A program made the translations under genes and the position numbers. A stretch of 64,000 nucleotides of DNA from Fusarium oxysporum f. sp. lycopersici 4287 (Eukaryota; Ascomycota; Sordariomycetes; Hypocreales; Nectriaceae): positions 2,748,627 through 2,812,626 of the forward strand of contig NC_030990.1 of the NCBI RefSeq assembly GCF_000149955.1, read 5' to 3'. Each line of letters opens with the position of its first letter. Positions within the stretch are counted from its first letter, which is position 1. Shown here one piece after another: positions 10,723-21,684 of this stretch. The notes under the pieces are model-generated. The model had not been told where the DNA came from and ran no database searches. It saw only the letters and a program-made list of their open reading frames with translations.

Positions 10723-13497
10723 GCGTGAAAGATGGTTGAGCATATTGTTTTTTCTTTTGTCATGTCCGTTTGTGTTTGGCGATTCATAATTATACCCCAT
10801 ATCGTTGCGCGGCAAGGCCAATAGAGACAGGCATAGCGAGCGTTGTTTGGACAAGCTCAATACAGCTGGACGAAGAACATATCAGATATAAGTGAGGCAT
10901 TAACTTTGGGCATGTTGCTGAATATTTCATGCCTTATCATGATGATAGCATAGCATTCGCATTGCTCATTACTTTGTGTTTACATGTATCCTGAAACATG
11001 ATGTTTTGACGTATAGCCAATGTAAAAGTACGAATTCGAGATATTGTTTCATGGCATGAGAAAAGTTCATGATGGCATATGTTGATTAGAAGCTCGGACT
11101 TCTCTTTGATCCTGTTGTAAACTTTGCCTACTCTAAGGCCTTGAGTTCCGAGGAAAAGGATCTCATCTCCATTCTCAGATGGCGGTCACTCATGCAACGG
11201 TGATCAGTTCTAGTGGAGGGGAGGGATTGAATGGCTTAGAACGGTTCGGCTTCAGGCCGATTCGGAGACAAGCCAAGGAAGCGGTCCGGGGGTACGGGGG
11301 TCGGCAATGGATCAATGGGTCCTGCTCCGTAGCTAGGAGCAAGTCAAGATGAAGGATCTGACAAGGTCTGGGAGACGAGGTATCAGTACATAGGCCTCTA
11401 GGTTATAACTTACAGGAGTTATTAGTCCCACGGGATTGAGTTCTTTTTTTTTTTTTTTTTTTTTTCGTGAGATACCGACTCAAAACCAAGCCAAAACCTC
11501 AGAGTCAGTCTCGAATAAAACTTGATGGGATGCCTTAGAAGATTGTGGGTAATCTTTCGATCAACATAGGAGAGCTAGGACGGTGGTACATGGAAAGGTA
11601 AGGTAGAGCTGGCTTGGGCAGCTCGGAACGGTTTTCAATGGAGCTTCGAGGTTGGAGTGGCATGCATTGGGTGGATCTACAGATAGATCGTGGATCATGA
11701 TGGTTGGATCGTGTAACGATACAATGGAGAGAGATCCAATTCTGCTGAAGTGGCCTGGTCTGATATGGCCTGAGTTGTATTGCATATGGTATCTGTAAAA
11801 CTTGGGTGCCTACTAACCTAGTAACTGTAGGTTTCCCCTCTCGCAGGTTGATAGAATGATGAATAAGTTACTTTACTCATAGCACAGTCAGACAAGTAAG
11901 TATTCCATTCCTCTGTGCGTAAAGTACCAATCTAATAAACTTGACAACGATCTAGACCAACTTACCACAAAACCTAGTCTAGGTACTAGTTCTTCCGTCT
12001 GGAACAATGAGAAAGATGCTGAGGCACACATCAGTAGCGGTGACGCCTCGTCTTCCACTTGGCTTGCTGCAACTGGTGTCGCGTGCATAAGCGTGAGGCC
12101 CCTCTCTGCTCTGCTCTGCATTTGCGTTGTTTGGAGAGGAGCAGGAAAAAAAAGTTACAACCCGGTTTTTAGCTGTACGAGCTACAAGCAAGCTCCCGGA
12201 ATGGCCAAGTCCCCATCGGATCCCAGCGGAAGAGGAAAGAAGAGAGGATTGCGGTGTGCAATTCGATCCAATGCTGATCGTGTTGTGCGTGGTTGGGCTC
12301 TTTTGTTTATTTATTTTTGTTCTTGTGTATTTTCTTATTGGTACCCGTCCATTATAAGGTATCAAGAGTGAAGCAAGAAAAATGCGGAGCTAGCCTTTGT
12401 ATTTAGTTTTCTTCTTCCCTCGTCTTTCCTCTCCTTTTCCCTTCTTCCTCTCTTCTAGGTCAGTCATTGATATGGCCCTCCTCCAATAAAACCTCATCTG
12501 TTTGGGTTGGAGAGGAGAAGACGACAAGAATTGGACTCAAATATACTCATCGAGCCTCTCTCTATCGGAAGGGAGAGGCATTGTTGCGGGCTGCCAGCCC
12601 AGTGTAAAACTGGCTGGAGATCAGCAACCTTTACTGGTTCATCTCCCTGACCGAATATTTCGTACATGTCGAATTCCTTCCATCACCGCCTCATCCTTCA
12701 CCTCCACCTTCACCTCTGGGGCTGATTCCATTCCGAGGTACGTACCTTTTTGAGATATCCCTTCAGCTGTGGAGATCAGTCAGTCTTGGCCCTGCCGGGC
12801 TGGAGAGACTGACCACCCCTGAAGCCTGAAGCCCTGAAGCGAGGAAGCCAAAGCTGACAGGAGACGCGTCCCTCTAGCAAATCACGTCTCGGAGGAAAAA
12901 AAGTTGTCCCCTAAAAAAGGACAGCCAATCTTATCGGTAATCTGGACAGTACCAGTTTATCACTGGATATTGCACTACTCCGTACAGAACAACAAATTAA
13001 ACTCCCCCTTCTCCCACCATCACGGTGCAATCAATCTTCCAACATTCCGTTCATTCTTGGACTCAAAACCTTTTCGAAGTTGCTGATAAAACTGCGTCTC
13101 GGTATGTTTGCCCCTTTTTACCCAGATACCAAAGTTATCCTTTTCGTCAGCTTGTGGCTTCTCCTTTGATTAGCCTGCGCCTCGTATCCCATCCCCTTAA
13201 CATGTGTTATTTCTTCCTGCCAGCTTGTCCTCAATTTTTCTCTGCTGCCTGAATCCACATTCATTATCACTTTCTTTGCGCTAACTTCTAATTTCTTCAC
13301 TCAGCTCATCACCAGAGTATCCATTCTTTCACATTGAACACGCAATTGACTTCCGTCACTCTTCCGGATCGATAATTCTGTTGCCTACCCGCCGAGGCCA
13401 TAAAAGCATCCACTCGATTCACTAGGTAGTCTATACTCCTTCCACACCAACAACATCAAACCCTTTCTACGAGAGTTCATCGCACGAATCAGCCATC
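10723..13497. other. Long gene-free stretch upstream of PRA1
   Basis: 2.8 kb without a supported gene. It holds a 22-base T run (11444-11465) and a pyrimidine-rich, CA-rich zone from about 13000 to 13497 that is probably the PRA1 promoter and leader. Open frames such as those near 11979-12371 overlap on both strands and are not convincing. No tRNA or 5S sequence was found by eye. Confidence 0.45.
11444..11465 (+). repeat. Poly(T) tract of 22 bases
   Basis: An uninterrupted run of T. It could be the A-tail scar of an old retroelement insertion on the minus strand or simple replication slippage. No flanking element is recognisable. Confidence 0.9.
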
Positions 13498-14028
13498 ATG
13501 TCTCGCATTCAGATCCCTCTCGACGTTATCACGTCCCGCCTCAACTTCGGCGATCGCTTCCAGGGTCTTCGATCTGGTCCCCTCAGCGGCCGCTTCTCCA
13601 ACTTGCGACCCGTTGGCGAGTTTCTCGACTTCAAGCGTCTCTCTAAGCCTGCCAACTTTGTTGAGATGCAGTCGCGCGTCAACTACAACTTGAGCCATTA
13701 CTCCAGCAACTATGCTGTTATCTTTGTTATGCTGAGCATTTACGCCCTGCTCACAAACTGGTTGCTGCTCTTTGACATCATCCTTGTAGTTGTCGGCATG
13801 TGGTTCATTGGCAAGCTTGATGGCCATGATCTCGAGATTGGCACTTTCCGTGCTTCTTGTTCGCAGCTTTATACTGCACTCGTTTGCGTCGCCGTTCCTC
13901 TGGGTCTGATTGCTTCACCTTTCACTACCCTGCTCTGGCTCATTGGCGCATCTGGCGTGACCATCCTCGGTCACGCTGCATTTTTGGACAAGCCCATCGA
14001 TGAGGCTTTTTCCGGGGAGGCGGTCTAG
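13498..14028 (+). CDS. PRA1: PRA1 family protein (prenylated Rab acceptor, Yip3-like)
   Basis: One exon, 176 residues, the usual size for the family. After a soluble N terminus with SRVNYNLSHYSSNY (a PRA1-type segment at about 60-74) come two hydrophobic hairpins at roughly 75-102 and 121-155, giving the four-helix membrane topology of PRA1/Yip3. The end (LDKPIDEAF and a short acidic tail) is typical. These proteins sit in ER and Golgi membranes and bind prenylated Rab GTPases during vesicle traffic. The stop at 14026-14028 overlaps the open frame of the next ORF, which runs in another frame. Function is inferred from the family. Confidence 0.93.
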   Translation: MSRIQIPLDVITSRLNFGDRFQGLRSGPLSGRFSNLRPVGEFLDFKRLSKPANFVEMQSRVNYNLSHYSSNYAVIFVMLSIYALLTNWLLLFDIILVVVGMWFIGKLDGHDLEIGTFRASCSQLYTALVCVAVPLGLIASPFTTLLWLIGASGVTILGHAAFLDKPIDEAFSGEAV

Positions 14029-15191
14029 GTGGTCGGCCGCAATCTCCCGAATTCGCGCCCCAATGGGGAAGACCATCGAGGCGCAGTCGGAGGAGAACAG
14101 ACGGGGACTCTGCGTCTCGCGGACGTCAAGGAAGAGACGTTCGTGTGGAGGAATTGGATTCGGATGAGGATGCACGAGGTGTTGGTGCCAGTTCAGGTAC
14201 CCGCTTGGCTAGCGATTCTCTTCGTTTTACGGGAATAGATTTGGGTAACCGAGAACGGGGCTTGGTACGAAGGGGTGATTATCAGGATTCGGAGGACTCG
14301 GAGGATGACAGTGACAGCAGTGAGGATGAGGAGTTTGAACAGTATCTTGCCGAACTGGCTGTTCGTGATCGGGAGGAAGCCCTGGTCCAGTCGGCAATGC
14401 ACAGAATCGAGCGTGCAAAGGCCAAGGGAAAAACAGATGTTGATCTCAACGAGGAAGAAATGGGTGCTCTGGAGCGACGACGAAAGAGAGACGAGGCGGC
14501 GAAGAAGAAGAAGAGCGGCAAGAAGCGTAAGGACCAGCGAGTCGCTGTGCCACTTACCCAGCTCGAGCCGTCATCGCGCAAAAAGAAAGCACCCCCGGTC
14601 TCTAGTCAACCACGCACGCAGTCGCGAGCCCGGCAATCTTCTTCTAACAGCAACCTTACCGAGGATCAAGACCGTTCGTCACGCCCTTCCATGGGCTATT
14701 TCCCACCACCAGCGACAGCCGGCCGACCACGCTCAGGGACCTCGTCACAAAGACCTCAAAGTCGAGTTAGGGCCCCTTCTAATAGTCGTCAGCCTTCTGA
14801 TAGCTCGGTGATTGTTCGTCGGGGTAGGAACTCGAGTCAAGCTCCCCTCGATCCCTTCCAGTTCCAGGTTCCAGGTGCCCAGGCCTCGAGTCCAGCTGGA
14901 TCATGGAGACAATTCTCAGGGGCTCAGCGTTCATCACGGGGATCCCGTCAAATCAACGGGTCAAGCGAGGAAGAGAGCGAGAGCGAGGATGAGTCTGATG
15001 AGGAAAGAGAAGCATCAGTAGAGACGACATCTAGCGATGATGTTGGCAGTGGAGCTCAGATTGTCGTTGAAGAATCATCTCCTGAGCCTTCTAAGCCCGA
15101 GCCAGTCAGGAGGAATCCACCTCGTACTTCTGCCTCATCATCCACGTCCAAGCGAAAGCCTGCGACGAATGGTGGGCGAAGGAAAAAGTAG
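14004..15191 (+). CDS. Disordered charged protein of unknown function; start unresolved
   Basis: The coding frame is clear from about 14145 to the TAG at 15189. It encodes an acidic block rich in Ser/Asp/Glu, a segment that reads SLRFTGIDLGNRERGL, a Lys/Arg-rich block (KKKKSGKKRKDQR), VPLTQLEPSSRKKKAP, then a long Ser/Pro/Arg region with a second acidic patch and a basic C terminus. No folded domain is recognised; nuclear location is plausible from the basic blocks. I think homologous disordered proteins exist in other ascomycetes, but I know no function. The frame stays open upstream to 14004, inside the PRA1 coding end, yet has no ATG until 14397. The true start must involve an unseen exon, a non-AUG codon or a sequence error. 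Confidence 0.65.
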   Translation, partial: GFFRGGGLGGRPQSPEFAPQWGRPSRRSRRRTDGDSASRGRQGRDVRVEELDSDEDARGVGASSGTRLASDSLRFTGIDLGNRERGLVRRGDYQDSEDSEDDSDSSEDEEFEQYLAELAVRDREEALVQSAMHRIERAKAKGKTDVDLNEEEMGALERRRKRDEAAKKKKSGKKRKDQRVAVPLTQLEPSSRKKKAPPVSSQPRTQSRARQSSSNSNLTEDQDRSSRPSMGYFPPPATAGRPRSGTSSQRPQSRVRAPSNSRQPSDSSVIVRRGRNSSQAPLDPFQFQVPGAQASSPAGSWRQFSGAQRSSRGSRQINGSSEEESESEDESDEEREASVETTSSDDVGSGAQIVVEESSPEPSKPEPVRRNPPRTSASSSTSKRKPATNGGRRKK

Positions 15192-15810
15192 AGAGTTATG
15201 ATGCTAGACTATAGGAGAAAAATACCACCCTGTTCAGAAAATTCACATCTCTATTCATTATTTGTAGACTATCGATTCGTCTTGCCAGAATGTATCCATC
15301 TCTTAGTCTTTGTTGTTGAATATGGCCAAGTTCATGACATCGTGTAAGAAGCCTTTCCACATGAAAGGGGTCGCTAGACATGAAGCTTGAGCCACGCTGC
15401 CACAGCCACTGGCCCGTTGAGCTGGCAGTTATAGTACCGAGCCAGGGGCCTAGTAGTCCATACGTGGGCTAGCCTCCCAGGTACCTTAGTTTGGACAGTA
15501 CTTTCCTAGGTCAGACAAGTACCTACATACCTAACCTAGTAGGTATTTTGAGTATCGAGCATCCCTCGGCTCTGGCCGACCTTACCCCCTGTAATGAGTC
15601 GCCAACTGGGCATGCCGAGGGGAGCTCAACAGCTCAAACGTGACAAAATAAGTCACGACCCCAGACCAGCTGGAACCTCGTCCCATCCCCAACTCCAACT
15701 CCAACTCCAACTTCAAGGATCCCGCCCAAACTCTTTGAACTCATAACCTTGATAAATTCCTCGCCGTATCATTACTCCGCCTGGCCCTGATATCGCATTC
15801 AACCAAAGCA
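15192..15810. promoter_or_regulatory. Gap between the disordered ORF and PEX4, with repeats
   Basis: Contains ACCTAGGT-like repeats at about 15478-15545 and a CCAACT tandem at 15689-15712, 98 bases before the PEX4 start, probably in its leader. No gene is supported here. Confidence 0.5.
15689..15712 (+). repeat. Tandem (CCAACT)4 in the PEX4 upstream region
   Basis: Four perfect copies of CCAACT. A near-identical array occurs upstream of the TVP38-like gene at 60605-60628. Confidence 0.9.
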
Positions 15811-16378
15811 ATGCCACCATCGTCATCAAACTCAGTCGCTGCGTCGCGAAGCGCAAGTCGACGACTGATAAAGGAGTTGGATACATGGAGCACAGAGCAA
15901 AAGGAAGAGAAGGGCATCGAACGTCTTGGACCAGTCAATGAGGGCGACTTGATGGAGTGGGAAGCCGTCATCAATGGACGAGATATAGGCCACGGCTACG
16001 ATGGTCAGCCCAACTCTTGATTTTGCCATCTTCACCTACTAACATCTTGCAGAGGGACGCTGGCTTATCAATATTTCCATCCCATCGACTTACCCCCTCG
16101 CACCACCAAAGATGACGTTCGTCACGCCCGTTGTTCACCCGAATATTGCCCTTCAAACTGGCGAGATCTGCCTCGACCTGCTCAAGGACGCATGGACACC
16201 TGCGTATAGTGTCTTGGAGTGTGTTCGAGCCGTGCGCATGTTGCTGGGATGCCCTGAGACCGATAGCCCACTTAACGTGGACGTTGCGGCCTTGTTGCGC
16301 TCCGGCGATGTGCTTGGTACCAGGAAGCTTGTCGAGTTTTGGTGTCGGGATTCTGATGGGCGGTATGAGGGGCCTTGA
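15811..16378 (+). CDS. PEX4: Peroxisomal ubiquitin-conjugating enzyme E2 (peroxin 4)
   Basis: Two exons (15811-16003, 16053-16378; 49-base intron) encode 172 residues. The E2 fold is plain. WLINISIPSTYPLAPPK precedes the HPN motif at 93-95, and the active-site cysteine is C104 in TGEICLDLL. The following stretch (SVLECVRAVRMLLGCPETD, then SPLNVDVA) is closer to yeast Pex4 than to Ubc4/5-type E2s. PEX4 is anchored at the peroxisome by PEX22 and monoubiquitinates the receptor PEX5 so that it can be recycled. Assignment to PEX4 rather than another E2 rests on this resemblance and on the N-terminal helix RRLIKELDTW. Confidence is high for E2 and good for PEX4. Confidence 0.88.
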
Positions 16379-17045
16379 AATGCTAGCTATGGAGTTTGCA
16401 CCGGTTGAAGATGAGGTATATGCTTGAATTCGGGGGGGTACAATATGGAGTTATGGTTCCTATAAAAGGTTTATTAATATACCTAGGTAGTCAGTTGGAT
16501 GTCAGATTGGGCTTACAGATGTTCATAAGTTTGTTGGTTGAGCAGTATCGCATGATTCTCAGTAATAATATTGCAAATACGAACTCGATTTGAGAAACAA
16601 AATTCACGAGATGACAACCTATTCGAGAATGACCTCAAAACTTGTATGTGAACAGCATAACACACGCACTCGCAGATGCCCATCTATTCCATGATTCTTC
16701 CTCCACTTTCGCATTGAATGCCTGAATGTTCTTACAGAAATTTGTAAACCAATACAATATGCATATCTTTAACAAGCCGTGATAGCTTCCCTGAAGCTAT
16801 CGCGCTGTTTTTTGGCAACGAGGCTTCCATTCCTCTCTGTTTTTGAATAAATGTTCAGAGGATGCACTACTAAACGCCATGACCTGTACCCGCCCAAATT
16901 GAATCGTGATTTGCCCACTAGCTATTAAGCAACTATTTAATGTCCTAATCCCAGGGCAGCATGCTTATCTTCTTGGCATAAGAACTAGAAGACAGGGGCC
17001 GCAAAAGGAGCTGGATCATGTTGCCCTCGTGAAGGCGTGGCAACG
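16379..17045. other. Convergent intergenic region between PEX4 and MNN9
   Basis: Holds the two 3' ends. A CCTAGG palindrome lies at about 16481-16490. No gene is supported. Confidence 0.5.
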
Positions 17046-18223
17046 TTATTCGTTATAGTGATAGACCTAGAAAGTCATTAGTGCCAGATGTTGGTTGCAA
17101 CAGAGAAATGACTGACCTTGTAATTGGGCAGGCCATATGGTTGCCAGCCTAATCGCTTAGCCATTTTGGCGAATCCCTCAGTCTCAATAAGATGGTAGAA
17201 GGGGAAGGGAGGGAACATGGCACCATCGCGATGCACATCTGCCTTGACTAGAAGGGCAGTACCCCCAACTCCGTCAAGTGGGATAACCAGATTACGGTCG
17301 CCGCCCTCAACAGCCAGGTATGCCATAAGCATTCGATATGTTGGCATTTCAGCGTAGCCCTCGAGAAGAATTTCATCCGGTCCCATCTTGGCAGCGAGTG
17401 CCAGCGCTGTTTCGCTGTCTTGCCAGCTGTTAAAATCGTATGGCCGCTCGGCCATTTGCTTATGTTCCTCGTCGTAATATCGCTGGAAGCAGTTTGGGAC
17501 AATGAGCGGCTTATCAAAGGAGGCGAGATCCTGGATCAGGGTTGTAGGAGTCTCAATGATGTCGGCATCTAGCCACAGGACCCAGGAGGTATCGGGTCCC
17601 AGAGTTGTGAACAGTAACGAATTCCGGGCCTTCGACATAACCTCGCGACGGGCCTTCTGGTTTTTAAGCTTGTGGCGCTCGGCTTCATCCTGCGAAACAA
17701 TAGCAGGATCAAAATCTTGACGAAGAATGATGATGCTCTTGAATTTGTCGCCCTCACGGCCATGCTTCTGCGTCTTGTGGATGTGGTCTTGGAGTTCGGT
17801 GGTGGCTTGGTTGCCCTCCTTGGTCTTGGGTAGGATGAACCCCAAGGTGATAAGTTCATGAGGATAAGTCAAGCGCAAAAGATTGTCCCAGTAGCCAGGA
17901 TAGAATCGAGACATGGGGGTCAGGATGAGGACATTTTCTCGGTTCGCGATGGGCGAGGTCGTAATGGTGACATTGTTAAGGTTGTAGTGCACAACGGGTG
18001 GTGGCTTGAGCGGTACGCCAGATCGGGATTTTGACTTTCGGTACGGTGAAGTCGGCGGCGAGAGATGATGCTCTGCAGTTATGGACTCGAATCGGCGAGC
18101 GGTGGCGGATTTGCCCGACGGGGAGACGAGGAAGACGATGATGAAGATGCACAGGATCGCTCCGAGCGCGAGGGTCAAGGGATTCGTCTTCTTGAGACGA
18201 ACCGCCCCCATGGGTCGGGCCAT
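17046..18223 (-). CDS. MNN9: Golgi alpha-mannosyltransferase, mannan polymerase subunit Mnn9
   Basis: Minus strand, two exons (18223-17117 and 17066-17046; 50-base intron) encoding 375 residues. The last exon carries only six codons and gives the end NYKVYHYNE; without splicing the frame would run into an unrelated tail. The ATG at 18223 (MARPMG) is preferred because the frame upstream opens only with GTG. A type II signal anchor spans about residues 16-34. The glycosyltransferase domain has the metal-binding D-A-D at 219-221 inside WVLWLDADIIETP. PFYHLIETEGFAKMAKRLGW near the end is typical of the Anp1/Van1/Mnn9 family. Mnn9 is part of the cis-Golgi complexes that extend the alpha-1,6 backbone of N-linked mannan. 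The close match near the C terminus favours Mnn9 over Van1 or Anp1. Confidence 0.9.
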
Positions 18224-19264
18224 GAGAGTTGTATTAATGCGCCTGAGAGGCGGCGAAGTCTTCGGGTATGCCAGAGAGTGCGACAGCACCAGCTATCGCA
18301 AGGAAGTCGAGGGCATCAAATTAAATGTTGAAGCTGTTTCAAGATGCGCCGCAAGGGACACCTCAGGAATAAGTGATAGGGGGTTTAGATAGATTCGTAT
18401 AAACGGTTGAATTCTCAATTATAGCCTTTGAAGAGGCAAAAGACAGACAAGAGAAAAAGAAGAAACGGTCGTAGCAGATGAGACTGAGCGAAGGGGTAAT
18501 ATGACAGGAATACGAAGTGGTTCTCTGGCCTCCAAAGGGATAATTAACTGAAGACACAGCGACTGAAGGGTTCAGTTGGCTGAGTCCCCAGAACAGGTCT
18601 AGCGCTGAGACCCGTCCCATCGGTGAATCCCAGTAGCACCTAGGTATCCATGCAGATGCAAGATACTTTTGATTTGGAGGCGGCTCTCGGAGAGGCCTGA
18701 ACTCTGGAAAGTATCATTGTGTCTGAGGGCTGAGGCCGTAATTCGTTTATACGTTTGGAATCATTTGAAAATCAGTGAGAATTCGAGGTTCTACATATTC
18801 GATATTGCTGTCATCCAAGGCCTTCTCGTCTCCATTAGACCTCTCCAGTGAAGTGAAGTTTAAAAAGAGGCTTGGTCGAGGCCCCTCGGCAATGGTCTTG
18901 TTCTGATCAATCTGACGGTATGATGCTTGACAAGCAACTAATATCAGTGGTATTTGAGTCTCCTAAACTGTTTCAATTGTAAATTGGTCCTGTTCGATCG
19001 CCCGAAACCCAACAATATCATTATCAAGTCCTTCCTCGTATTGTCGCACTAATAATAGAGGCTCCACCACGATTCAACGCCCAGGTTGTGGCTTGAAGCC
19101 TTGATTTGTGGCACCCACCCATGACATTCAATCCATCCTTCGCATGTGCGTAGACAACCTTGGCCCAACTTTGCAAAGCAACACAGCTCTCCTCTTCAAT
19201 TTCAACCTCAACTTGCCGAACTCGTCGCGGATTCTGCAAAGCTTCGCAGCAAATACACGCAAAT
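18224..19264. promoter_or_regulatory. Divergent region between MNN9 and ALY/REF genes
   Basis: 1.04 kb between two divergent starts; contains both promoters by position. No other gene or notable repeat is seen. Confidence 0.5.
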
Positions 19265-20791
19265 ATGGCTGACAAGATGGATCGCGGTCTCGATGAGATC
19301 ATCGCTGATACTGTACGTCTTTCTCATCTCCCTCCTATACTTTCATACCGTCTCCCGCAGTATATGAACGCGCCCCCGTCTCGCATCAACCCAGGCTGAC
19401 TTTTTCTTTCGCAGCGCGCCAATCGACCTCGCAACCACCGTGGCCAAGGTCGCCGACGTGAACCCCGTAATGACTACCCTCGCGATGGTGTTAGAAAGGT
19501 TGGTTTCTCCTCAAACGGCAACTCGGCCTTCATCATGAGTCTTTGTTGACGTCGGCGGTGCAGGTTGACTTCCCTCGCCCTCCAATGATGCCAACTCGAC
19601 CTGTACAACCCTCCTCGCAACTCGTCCTTTCGGTGCTCGGAGCTTTTGTCGATTGAACGGCTTTCCACTCTGAAAATCCCTTGCTGACCAGAGCGTCCCT
19701 CCCACTTACAGTCCGTTCGCGACGATTCACGAAACCTTGATAGGTCAGTCAAAGTCTTGCCTTCCTACTCCTCTCGCTTGCTAACTGTACACAGCGAATG
19801 GGTCCATGACCGATTCGAAGAGAACAGTAATACTTGAAAACCCTTCCTGCCCAGGACGCCCTTTTGACACTTGTCCAGACAACCGCCGAGCTCCTGCTCC
19901 TCGCCGCCGCCGCGAATCCCCAGACCAGTGAGTCTCACCAATCAACAATCGCGATCTCCCTAACCTTGTGCATAATAGGGAGTCCAAGGGCGCCAAGCTC
20001 AGAGTTGACAACATTCACTATGATCTCACTGAAGAAGACCTGGATGTAGGTGGATCACATGGCTGGAATTACTACACAGCAGCTTACAGGCATATAGGAG
20101 CTATTTCGAAGAATTGGCCCAGTTGTTCGCCTTCAGCTACGGTATGACCGCGCTGGGCGATCCGAGGGTACTGCTTACGTGACGTACGAGCTGAAGGAGG
20201 ACGCTCAGGAGGCGGTCAAGCAGTTTGATGGTGCCAATGCCAATGGTGAGTGAAAAGCCAGCTTGCCGAGTTGTGCAACCTGACTAACAGAAACCAGGTC
20301 AACCCATTCGATTGACTCTGCTACCCTCGCGAAACCCATTTGATACCGCCGTTATGCCCGGCCGTCCACTGGCAGAGCGAATCTCGAGTCCGGGGGAACG
20401 AAGATCCCATTCTCCCCATCGCCGGTATGATGACGACGATGCTGCCCGCAGAGGAATCGATAGATATGTTCCCGGTCAGGGTCCTCGTCGCAGCCCAATG
20501 CCTAGACAGGGTGGTCGGGGCCGAGGACAGGGTGGTCGTCGCCCTGGAGCTCGACGCGATGGCAGAGATGGGGGCAGAGATCAGGAGGGCGGACGCGGCG
20601 GACGAGGCAACCCTCGTGGAAAGAAGACACAGGAGGAGCTGGATGCAGAGATGGCGGATTACTTTGGCGGCGGTGACAACGCGCAGGCCGCCGAACCTGC
20701 TGACCAGCAAGATGCACCCCCTGCTCAAACACAGGCACCGGCGCAGACTCAAGCTCAAGCTGCGACCGACGATATTGACATGATCGAGTAG
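19265..20791 (+). CDS. YRA1: ALY/REF mRNA export adaptor (Yra1/Mlo3 homologue)
   Basis: Eight exons (19265-19312, 19415-19498, 19712-19743, 19795-19826, 19879-19927, 19979-20045, 20098-20245, 20298-20791) give 317 residues. The N terminus MDRGLDEIIADT and the C-terminal KKTQEELDAEMADYF are the two short motifs that bind the helicase Sub2/UAP56. Between them an RRM runs from KLRVDNIHYDLTEEDL through LFRRIGPVV, GTAYVTYE and QPIRLTLL, flanked by Arg/Gly-rich regions. The protein couples TREX to the Mex67 export receptor. The 213-base second intron is the longest found in the window. The small exons 3 and 4 (32 bases each) were placed by phase and by the resulting sequence, so their exact borders are less certain than the rest. 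Confidence 0.9.
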
Positions 20792-20948
20792 CTTTGTTGT
20801 CATGATACTTGAGTTTGATATCTGTCATGTTCACAACTATGTACACCACCAGAATGTTTAGCGCCTTACACCTAAAATCCCACCTTCGAAGTTGTCATTA
20901 ATAATTTGGTTGCCTATAGTCAAATAGTCCACATGAAAAGAGAGGACA

Positions 20949-21684
20949 TCAACCCCCTTGCGTGTTACGCCGGCTCCATGCATATGATAGTGATCCCTGC
21001 ACTTGTTAGCAACCTTTTGATTGAATTCCAAAAAGTAAAAGAAACTCATGGCAGAATGCCTACCCCTGTGAAGCCCAGGTTCCGGCCTGTGACGAGGCCG
21101 TTGAAGGACATGTCAACGTTGACGCTCATGTTGAAGCTGATACTGTTCCTATTGCTCGGTCTTGGCTGTGGTCCATTGACGTTCTGTCCATGCAATGTTG
21201 TCTGCTGGTTGATAGTTCTGGCCCCTCGCATCATACCTCCATTGTTCTGTGTTGATATCCAGCGAGTAGTTTCGCTTCGTGTCTGGGTGATTGTGAATGG
21301 CGACCCAGGAGTTGTTTTTACACCTCGATCTGTTGCTCTCCTCGATAGTTGCCGAGGAGGCAGCTCTTCCACGCTACCTTCTGAGTCTGAGTCATAGTCT
21401 GAGGAGTCTTCATCTGATGTGTCTTCGTCGGATGATAGATATACACTCTCGGCATCGTCGGTATCTTTGCCAGGTGACGGTTCAACTCTTTTCTGCTTCT
21501 GCTTTGGTTGATACGTCTTTACTGGTACTGTCGTATCCGCTTCTTCGATTTCGTCTGGCTGTCGAGGGGTTGAAGTTGGAATAGGCTCTGTTTTCTTGTT
21601 GTTGTGTTTGTCTCGTGATGATCTGGTAGTTCTGGACGAGGATGCTGATGCAGTATCATGTTGATGTTGAGGAGGAGAGAACAT
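20949..21684 (-). CDS. Low-complexity acidic/basic protein of unknown function
   Basis: Minus strand. The main exon (21684-21064, 207 codons) encodes a Ser/Thr/Lys-rich N terminus, an acidic Ser/Asp block (LSSDEDTSDEDSSDYDSDSE) and a compact C-terminal part with Asn/Ser-rich, possibly beta-strand sequence (RNSISFNMSVNVDMSFNG, then RNLGFTG). A GTAGGC donor ending exon 1, a GCTAAC branch point and a TGCAG acceptor define a probable 67-base intron (20997-21063). It leads to a 15-residue end at 20949, for 222 residues in all. Without splicing the protein stops at 21046 after VGILP. An alternative acceptor five bases upstream would give a longer tail ending near 20858. I do not recognise the family. 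It is convergent with the ALY gene. Confidence 0.6.

Noticed and set aside
11444..11465. Poly(T) run as a Pol III terminator or retroelement tail
   Set aside because: No Pol III gene upstream, no target-site duplication and no element body were found; kept only as a simple repeat.
19580..19690. Possible C/D snoRNA inside the long ALY intron (ATGATGC and CTGA boxes)
   Set aside because: The flanks do not form a terminal stem and the C box is imperfect; chance occurrence is more likely.
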